A DNA stretch of 18,369 nt from UJ101 sp047975265 (GTDB lineage Bacteria > Bacteroidota > Bacteroidia > Flavobacteriales > UJ101), in assembly GCA_047975265.1 (NCBI GenBank), contig JBKEDE010000054.1:1-18369 (forward strand). The letters are read 5' to 3'. Below the pieces are notes generated by a model that saw only the letters and a program-made list of their open reading frames with translations, made no database searches and was not told the DNA's origin. The translations under genes and the position numbers were made by a program. Shown here in pieces: positions 13,219 to 18,369 of this stretch (positions within the stretch are counted from its first letter, which is position 1; the number at the start of each line of letters is the position of its first letter).

Positions 13219-16188
13219 TTACTTCTTAATTAATTTTTGTTTTGTTTTCGCCTGATTTACAATTTCAGTCATCTCCGGATAGATTTCCATTATAGTTTCC
13301 AATGTGTAATTAGCTTGGTAAGGATCTTTAAGTGCTTGATAATTATCTGCCATAATCAATAATGCTTTTGCTGTCCAATCAGGTTGTGAGCCATATCTTG
13401 AAGCTAAATCAAAAATGATATTATTGGATTTTGTATACTCTTTCTTATTCGATAAATTTTGTGCTTTGTAATACAAAACCTCCGCTTGTATGTTTTCTTT
13501 TTTCGAATTTTTTAACTCTTCATAATATTTTAACGCCTGCGTTAAATCAGTTTTTGTTAAATTACGTGCTATAATCAGCTTTGCATCTTCTTTAGCTGAT
13601 GCCGAAGCATCTTTGTCTTTTATCACTTTTTGTGCATAAGAAAAAGCTTCTTCATCTTTTCCTTCCAAATGATAAATCCGCATAATTCCTACAAAAGCAA
13701 AGTTTTGATAACTTTCTTTCTCTGATAATTTGCTTAGATTCAATAAAGCATCCAGTGCTTTTTCTTTATTTTCTAACTTCATATATATTTGAGAAAGATG
13801 AAGATACGATTGCTCACTATATTTTTTATCCTTTTTTATTTTTTCAAAGGCTTCAATTGCCTTTTCTGTTTGATTCGTTTGATAAGCACTTTCTGCCTTT
13901 AGATAATAAACACTTGAAAGATTAACCGATGAAGGATACTTTTTAATAAATTCTTCCGATAAATTATATGCTCTATCGTATTGTTTTTCATAAAACTGTT
14001 TTTCTACCACCTCATAAGCCAAACGCATTAATTCATCTTGATCCACCTCTACTCCAACACTTTTAACCCAGTTTTCATATTCACTGATTCGGGCTTCTTC
14101 GGTATAAATCTTTTTTGCTCCCAGAACAGCTTCTTGTGCCACTGAAGTATTAGGAAAAGCCTGAGCAATATTTTTATACGCTTCTAATGCTTGATTAGGT
14201 TGATCATCATTATAATAAATCTGAGCTTTTTTCAATTCAGCAAAAGATACCAATTCACTTGCCGGAAAATCATTCTGCATCTTAGTAAACAACTGAATGG
14301 CTTTGTCTTTTTCTCCTTTTTTAAAATAGGTTCCTGCCAACTGGTACATTCCATCATCATAATACGCTGACTGTGGATATTTTTTTAAAAAATATTCCAA
14401 CTGGGTTTGCTTTTTCTCTTCTCGGTCAACCAATCCATACACAATTCCTTTTTGAAACGCTGCATAATCCTGATGTTCAGAGCCTGAATCCACTACTTTT
14501 TGGTACTCCTCCAACGAAGGCCAAAATTGGGCTGAAGCATAATAACTGTCTGCCAAACGCAATTGAGCATCTTCTTTATATTTTGACTCAGTTGAATAAC
14601 TAACGTATTGCTTAAACGATTTTACAGCATTTCTATAATCACCCAATTTAAAATAAATATATCCTTTGTTATAATCCACTCGGTTTTCTTTGGATGATTG
14701 AGTCTCCATTTTCTCAAAAACATCTAATGTTTTCAAGGCTTCCCGATATTTTCCTTGTTTATATTCGGCTTGTCCTTTCCAATAAATAGATTGGGCAACA
14801 TAAGGCGATTTTATCACTAATTGGGCAACTTCTGAAAAAATAGTTTCTGCTTTTGCATAATTTTCATCCTTAAACAATTGAGCTCCGTACTGATAACCTA
14901 CTTGTGCTTCCAAAGGTTTCAATTCTTGATTTTTAAGCGTTATTTTTGTTTTCAACACTTCATACGCCTGAGAATAATCGTCCAAATTTTGATACGAATT
15001 GACCAACATTTTATATATTTCTCCTGTATAATTGGAATTTGGATAAGCCATTAAATACTCATTCAAAGCTTCCGGAACAGTTTTATGCGGATTCCCTATT
15101 TCATAACTTAATTTTGCATAATTATAAAAAGCATCTTCTTTTATTTTTGAATCAAAATCCAAATCAGCAGCCGATTTAAAGGCATTCAAAGCCTCATTTT
15201 TCTGTTCTTCCCGTATGTATGAATGTCCTAACTGATAATATGCCTTTTGTGCCATTTCATCTTTTCCGGCAACAATTTTATTATAATTTTCAACAGCTTT
15301 ACTGTAATTTCCTGTTTTATCATACGAAAATCCTAATTGGTAATAATCGGTCGGTGTCAAATCTACACCCGAATTTACATATTTCTCTAAATACGGTATG
15401 GCTTCTTTGTAATCTTGTTGGTTAAAATAGCTTTCTCCTATAATTTTTTTTGCTTCTTTTTCCTGATTTACTGTTTTATCGCTAGAAGCCAACATTTCTT
15501 TTCCTTCCTGAATCGCCTGTTCATAATCTGAACTTTTATACGCTGTTTGCAATAAATAAGGACGTACTTTTTCTTTATATTTTTCTGAGTTTTTTAACTC
15601 ATTAAATATTTTTTTCGCCTCTAAAGGCTCTTCCTTTTGATACAAAATATGTCCTGAAAAATAGCGAGCATCTTCTGCTAATTTTGACTGAGAAGACACT
15701 TGATTAAAGGCATGCAAGGCTTTATCATATTCCCGTTGAGAAAAAGCCACATACCCCACCCGAAAAGCAAATTCATCTTTTTCTCCTTTCATCAGCTTCG
15801 GATCAACCTTATCGTAATAAAAAGATGCTTTTTTATAATCGCCTTTTCCATAAAAATAATCGCCCAAATCTTGATAGGCTTCCTGAACATAATCTTTTTC
15901 TGAATGAGAAAAAGCAAAAGTTTCAAAACGGGCTAATGCTCCTTTTTGTCGAAGTTTAACTGCACACAGTGAAACATAAAACTGACTTATTTCGCGCACA
16001 TCTTGCAATTTACTGTGGTCTGTTGCAATTTCTTGAAACCGATCTTGTGCAAATTGATACGATTGATTGTGATAAATTTCAGAAGCCTCTCTAAAATCTT
16101 GGTCACTTGCCGTATAAACGGCTGTTTTTTGTGCCAAACCATACGCTCCTACCAACAAAAAACCGTGAATTATAATTTTTCTAACCAT
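13219..16188 (-). CDS. Large periplasmic TPR-repeat protein
   Basis: This 989-residue protein has a cleavable signal peptide (AYGLA-Q20, signal peptidase I type, no lipobox), so it should be soluble in the periplasm or peripherally attached to the outer membrane. The rest is almost entirely tetratricopeptide repeats. Examples are YFYGKGDYKKASFYYDKV (111-128), AFSQREYDKALHAFNQV (148-164) and many later copies of the pattern YxxGxxYxxxGxYxxAxxxF. TPR arrays are protein-binding scaffolds; no catalytic domain is visible. It is the first gene of a two-gene operon with the beta-barrel protein, 20 nt apart, suggesting a periplasmic partner of that barrel. It resembles SprE/PorW of type IX secretion only in being a TPR protein and lacks their lipoprotein signal. 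Confidence 0.9.
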   Translation of the reverse strand: MVRKIIIHGFLLVGAYGLAQKTAVYTASDQDFREASEIYHNQSYQFAQDRFQEIATDHSKLQDVREISQFYVSLCAVKLRQKGALARFETFAFSHSEKDYVQEAYQDLGDYFYGKGDYKKASFYYDKVDPKLMKGEKDEFAFRVGYVAFSQREYDKALHAFNQVSSQSKLAEDARYFSGHILYQKEEPLEAKKIFNELKNSEKYKEKVRPYLLQTAYKSSDYEQAIQEGKEMLASSDKTVNQEKEAKKIIGESYFNQQDYKEAIPYLEKYVNSGVDLTPTDYYQLGFSYDKTGNYSKAVENYNKIVAGKDEMAQKAYYQLGHSYIREEQKNEALNAFKSAADLDFDSKIKEDAFYNYAKLSYEIGNPHKTVPEALNEYLMAYPNSNYTGEIYKMLVNSYQNLDDYSQAYEVLKTKITLKNQELKPLEAQVGYQYGAQLFKDENYAKAETIFSEVAQLVIKSPYVAQSIYWKGQAEYKQGKYREALKTLDVFEKMETQSSKENRVDYNKGYIYFKLGDYRNAVKSFKQYVSYSTESKYKEDAQLRLADSYYASAQFWPSLEEYQKVVDSGSEHQDYAAFQKGIVYGLVDREEKKQTQLEYFLKKYPQSAYYDDGMYQLAGTYFKKGEKDKAIQLFTKMQNDFPASELVSFAELKKAQIYYNDDQPNQALEAYKNIAQAFPNTSVAQEAVLGAKKIYTEEARISEYENWVKSVGVEVDQDELMRLAYEVVEKQFYEKQYDRAYNLSEEFIKKYPSSVNLSSVYYLKAESAYQTNQTEKAIEAFEKIKKDKKYSEQSYLHLSQIYMKLENKEKALDALLNLSKLSEKESYQNFAFVGIMRIYHLEGKDEEAFSYAQKVIKDKDASASAKEDAKLIIARNLTKTDLTQALKYYEELKNSKKENIQAEVLYYKAQNLSNKKEYTKSNNIIFDLASRYGSQPDWTAKALLIMADNYQALKDPYQANYTLETIMEIYPEMTEIVNQAKTKQKLIKK

Positions 16189-16207
16189 TTAATCTATTTT
16201 ATAAACC

Positions 16208-16215
16208 CAAAAATA
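16208..16215 (-). promoter_or_regulatory. Putative -7 element of TPR operon
   Basis: TATTTTTG on the minus strand matches TAnnTTTG and predicts a start near 16204 with a leader of about 16 nt before the TPR gene ATG. No TTTG is found at the 19-nt spacing. It lies downstream of the tracrRNA terminator on the same strand, so the operon is insulated from tracrRNA transcription. Confidence 0.45.
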
Positions 16216-16292
16216 CAGGCTTTCAGTGAATCTACCTTACTAAATAAACGTTAAAAAACCGTATTTGATTGTACAGAAAGAAAACAACTAAC

Positions 16293-16323
16293 AAAAAATG
16301 CCCCCTGATTTTGGACAAGAGGC
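16293..16323 (-). terminator. tracrRNA rho-independent terminator
   Basis: On the minus strand GCCTCTTG pairs with CAGGGGGC (8 bp, two G-U pairs) around the loop TCCAAAAT and is followed by ATTTTTTG. This is both the 3' hairpin of the tracrRNA and its intrinsic terminator. Confidence 0.88.
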
Positions 16324-16380
16324 AACCCAAATGTTTTCACAACGGAATAATCCTTATTGTGAATTGCTTTCAAAAGTTTA
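16293..16380 (-). ncRNA. tracrRNA of type II-C CRISPR-Cas9
   Basis: This trans-activating CRISPR RNA of about 88 nt is divergent from cas9. In order on the minus strand it has an anti-repeat ending GAAAGCAATTCACAAT (16371-16356), which should pair with the 5' half of the CRISPR repeat; a nexus AAGGATTATTCCGTT with a GGA/TCC stem, matching the AAGG...UCCGUU core of known tracrRNAs; the linker GTGAAAACATTTGGGTT; and the terminator hairpin with T-run. The 5' end is predicted from the -7 element TATCTTTG at 16384-16391. The RNA guides RNase III processing of crRNA and binds Cas9. The CRISPR repeat itself is not in the window, so the pairing partner is predicted. Identification rests on nexus, position and terminator together. 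Confidence 0.9.
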
Positions 16381-16395
16381 GTACAAAGATACAAT
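16356..16395 (-). repeat. Anti-repeat / degenerate CRISPR repeat
   Basis: This 40-nt segment begins ATTGTGAATTGCTTTC on the plus strand and ends GATACAAT, so its ends are inverted (ATTGT/ACAAT), as in type II repeats of the GTTGTG...CAAC form. It therefore looks like one degenerate repeat kept as the tracrRNA anti-repeat. The -7 promoter element of the tracrRNA lies inside it. No second copy occurs within the window. Confidence 0.7.
16384..16391 (-). promoter_or_regulatory. tracrRNA -7 element
   Basis: TATCTTTG on the minus strand is a perfect TAnnTTTG match, placing the tracrRNA start near 16380 and inside the anti-repeat. No TTTG box lies 19 nt upstream; the nearest is 31 nt away at 16423-16426 and is probably not used. 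Confidence 0.6.
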
Positions 16396-16403
16396 ATTTT
16401 TTA

Positions 16404-16411
16404 TATATTTA
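16404..16411 (+). promoter_or_regulatory. Weak candidate -7 element of cas9
   Basis: TATATTTA differs from TAnnTTTG only at the last base and would start transcription near 16415, leaving a leader of about 18 nt before the cas9 ATG. No -33 TTTG was found. The sequence is AT-rich, so this may be chance. Confidence 0.25.
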
Positions 16412-16432
16412 TCTAATTAAACCAAATGAAAA

Positions 16433-18369
16433 ATGAATCGCAAAAGAATATTAAGCTTAGACCTCGGAACAAATAGTATTGGGTGGTCTTTAATTCAACA
16501 AAATTTTGAGAAAAAAGAAGGGCAAATTGATGGCTTGGGTGTTCGCATTATTCCGATGAGTCAAGACGTATTGGGAAAATTTGACAGTGGACAATCCATT
16601 TCTCAAACAGCAGAAAGGACAGGTTATCGTGGTGTAAGACGATTGTATCAACGAGATAATTTACGTCGTGAACGATTGCACAGAGTGTTGAATATTCTTG
16701 GTTTTCTTCCAAAACATTATGCCGATAGTATTGATTTTGAAAGTAGATTGGGTCAGTTCAAACCTGATACGGAAGAAAAAATTAATTACCGAAAAAACGG
16801 AAAATACGAATTTATTTTTATGGATTCATTTCACGAAATGGTCGCGGAGTTTAAGCAGTCCCAACCACAGTTATTCTATAAGAAAGAATACAGTGAAGAA
16901 ACTAAAATCCCTTACGATTGGACTTTGTATTATTTGCGAAACAAAGCCTTGCACAAAACGCTGACCAAAGAAGAATTGGCTTGGGTTATTCTCAATTTTA
17001 ATCAGAAACGTGGATATTACCAATTGCGTGGCGAAGAAACCGAAACCGATAACACAAAATTGGAAGAATTTCATCAACTAAAAGTAAAAGAAGTCCAAGC
17101 AACCGAAGATAAAAATGCAAGAGGAACTTGGTACAATGTGGTGTTAGAAAACGATTGGATTTACAGACGGCAAAGCACAGAGCCATTAGATTCTTGGGTT
17201 GGAAAATTAAAAGAGTTTATCGTAACTACTCAATTAGAGAATGATGGAGGTTTGAAATTAGACAAGGATGGAAATGTAAAACGTAGTTTTAGAGCCGTTG
17301 ATTCCGAAAAAGATTGGATTGCCATTAAAGCCAAAACCGAACAGGATATTGAGCAATCGGGGAAAACAGTTGGCGAGTTTATTTATGAAACGCTTATGGT
17401 GAATCCCACCCAAAAAATTCGGGGTAAATTGGTAAAAACTATTGAACGAAAATTTTACAAAGAAGAATTCAAAAAAATCCTTTCCAAGCAAATAGAATTA
17501 CAACCGGAATTGTTTACTGCTGAATTGTATCAATCTTGTATAGAAGAATTATACCCAAGAAACGAAGCTCATCAAAACAGCATAAAAGACAAGGGTTTTG
17601 AATACTTATTTACCGATGATATTATCTTTTATCAGCGACCGCTGAAAAGCCAAAAATCCAATATTTCGGGCTGTCAGTTTGAATACAGAATTTACAAAAA
17701 AGAAAACAAAGAAACCGGAAAAGAAGAAGAAATAAAAGAGCCTATAAAAGCCATTTCAAAATCGCATCCTTTGTTTCAGGAGTTTAGGATTTGGCAGTGG
17801 TTGCAAAACCTTAAAATTTACAACAAAGAAAAAATAGAGAATGGAAAGTTGGAAGATGTAACCGCTCAATTATTACAGAATGAAAATGATTGGGTGGAAT
17901 TATTTGATTTTCTCAACACCAAACAAACTATTGAGTCAAAACAGTTGATTGATTTTTTTGTAAAAAAGAAATTGATTGATAAAAAAGATAAAGACAATTA
18001 CCGTTGGAACTATGTGTATGATGATGACAAAAAAGAATCGAAAAAATATCCTTTGGCTGAAACCCGCGTTCAATTTTTGAACCGATTAGAAAAGGTTGAG
18101 AATGTAGAAAATCCCGAATTATTTCTTTCAGAAAAAACACAAGTTGGGAAAAATTTCATCAGCCGTGAAGAGCAATTGTGGCATATTATCTATTCTGTTT
18201 CTGATGTAGAAGAATATAAAAAAGCCCTCAAAAAATTTGCCCATAAACATCAAATAGACGCACCTTCTTTTGTAGAAAATTTTGTCAAATTTCCGCCTTT
18301 CAGTAGCAATTACGGAAGTTATTCAAAAAAGGCAATTGAAAAATTATTGCCTTTAATGCGAATGGGAAA
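16433..18369 (+). CDS. cas9: CRISPR-associated endonuclease Cas9, type II-C (partial)
   Basis: This gene is open at the right window edge: 645 codons are seen with no stop, so the C-terminal half is missing. Cas9 is an RNA-guided DNA endonuclease that cuts invading DNA using crRNA:tracrRNA. The N-terminus ILSLDLGTNSIGW is the RuvC-I motif with catalytic Asp10. It is followed by SQDVLGKFDSGQSISQTAER and the Arg-rich bridge helix RGVRRLYQRDNLRRERLHRV (66-85). FNQKRGYYQLRGEE and the remaining recognition-lobe sequence are typical of the large (about 1,400-residue) Bacteroidetes II-C Cas9s. HNH, RuvC-II/III and the PAM-interacting domain lie beyond the window. The ATG at 16433 puts RuvC-I in family register; another ATG at 16426 is out of frame. 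The divergent tracrRNA directly upstream supports a working system. Confidence 0.97.
   Translation, partial: MNRKRILSLDLGTNSIGWSLIQQNFEKKEGQIDGLGVRIIPMSQDVLGKFDSGQSISQTAERTGYRGVRRLYQRDNLRRERLHRVLNILGFLPKHYADSIDFESRLGQFKPDTEEKINYRKNGKYEFIFMDSFHEMVAEFKQSQPQLFYKKEYSEETKIPYDWTLYYLRNKALHKTLTKEELAWVILNFNQKRGYYQLRGEETETDNTKLEEFHQLKVKEVQATEDKNARGTWYNVVLENDWIYRRQSTEPLDSWVGKLKEFIVTTQLENDGGLKLDKDGNVKRSFRAVDSEKDWIAIKAKTEQDIEQSGKTVGEFIYETLMVNPTQKIRGKLVKTIERKFYKEEFKKILSKQIELQPELFTAELYQSCIEELYPRNEAHQNSIKDKGFEYLFTDDIIFYQRPLKSQKSNISGCQFEYRIYKKENKETGKEEEIKEPIKAISKSHPLFQEFRIWQWLQNLKIYNKEKIENGKLEDVTAQLLQNENDWVELFDFLNTKQTIESKQLIDFFVKKKLIDKKDKDNYRWNYVYDDDKKESKKYPLAETRVQFLNRLEKVENVENPELFLSEKTQVGKNFISREEQLWHIIYSVSDVEEYKKALKKFAHKHQIDAPSFVENFVKFPPFSSNYGSYSKKAIEKLLPLMRMG

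Noticed and set aside
13219..16188. SprE/PorW of the type IX secretion system
   Set aside because: Those are TPR lipoproteins. This protein has a signal peptidase I type signal without a lipobox Cys and no other type IX secretion gene is nearby.
16698..17491. Open frames on both strands inside the cas9 region
   Set aside because: They are out-of-frame shadows. The cas9 frame is continuous through all of them and carries family motifs, whereas these show no recognisable domains.
16189..18369. CRISPR array within the window
   Set aside because: Only one repeat-like segment (16356-16395) is present and it is explained by the tracrRNA anti-repeat. No spaced direct repeats were found.

Overview
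This AT-rich window looks chromosomal and comes from a member of the Bacteroidota, most likely class Flavobacteriia. The evidence is the gene content (Aat, a large Bacteroidetes-type Cas9, a surface-lipoprotein export-like signal after a lipobox), the lack of Shine-Dalgarno sequences, and many copies of the Bacteroidetes -7 promoter element TAnnTTTG. Two of those copies have a perfectly spaced TTTG -33 box. I cannot name the genus.

Layout. Positions 1-450 hold four tRNA genes on the minus strand. In transcription order they are Thr(UGU)-Tyr(GUA)-Gly(UCC)-Thr(GGU), the order found upstream of tufB in E. coli and other bacteria, so an EF-Tu gene probably lies just left of the window. A beta-carbonic anhydrase (-) and a RidA-type enamine/imine deaminase (+) follow, divergently arranged around a 9-bp dyad. 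Positions 1743-8353 are a three-gene tripartite efflux operon on the minus strand: a TolC-like protein fused to a periplasmic ABC_sub_bind domain, a lipoprotein membrane-fusion protein, and an RND permease. FolD (-) is next. A lipoprotein with three apparent OB-fold domains (+) and Aat (-) converge on a strong bidirectional terminator at 10681-10721. Positions 11438-16188 are a two-gene minus-strand operon encoding a large periplasmic TPR protein and an outer-membrane beta-barrel protein, closed by a terminator at 11385-11410.

The right end is the start of a type II-C CRISPR-Cas9 locus. A cas9 gene begins at 16433 on the plus strand and is still open at the window edge (645 codons seen). Immediately upstream and divergent is a tracrRNA gene (about 16380 to 16293, minus). 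It shows an anti-repeat, an AAGG...UCCGUU nexus, and a rho-independent terminator. The rest of cas9, any cas1/cas2 and the CRISPR array lie outside the window.

The tRNA, folD, aat and ridA genes are housekeeping genes. The efflux operon and the TPR/barrel pair are cell-envelope functions. The CRISPR-Cas9 locus is the accessory defence element, abutting ordinary chromosomal genes with no visible insertion-sequence or phage boundary.
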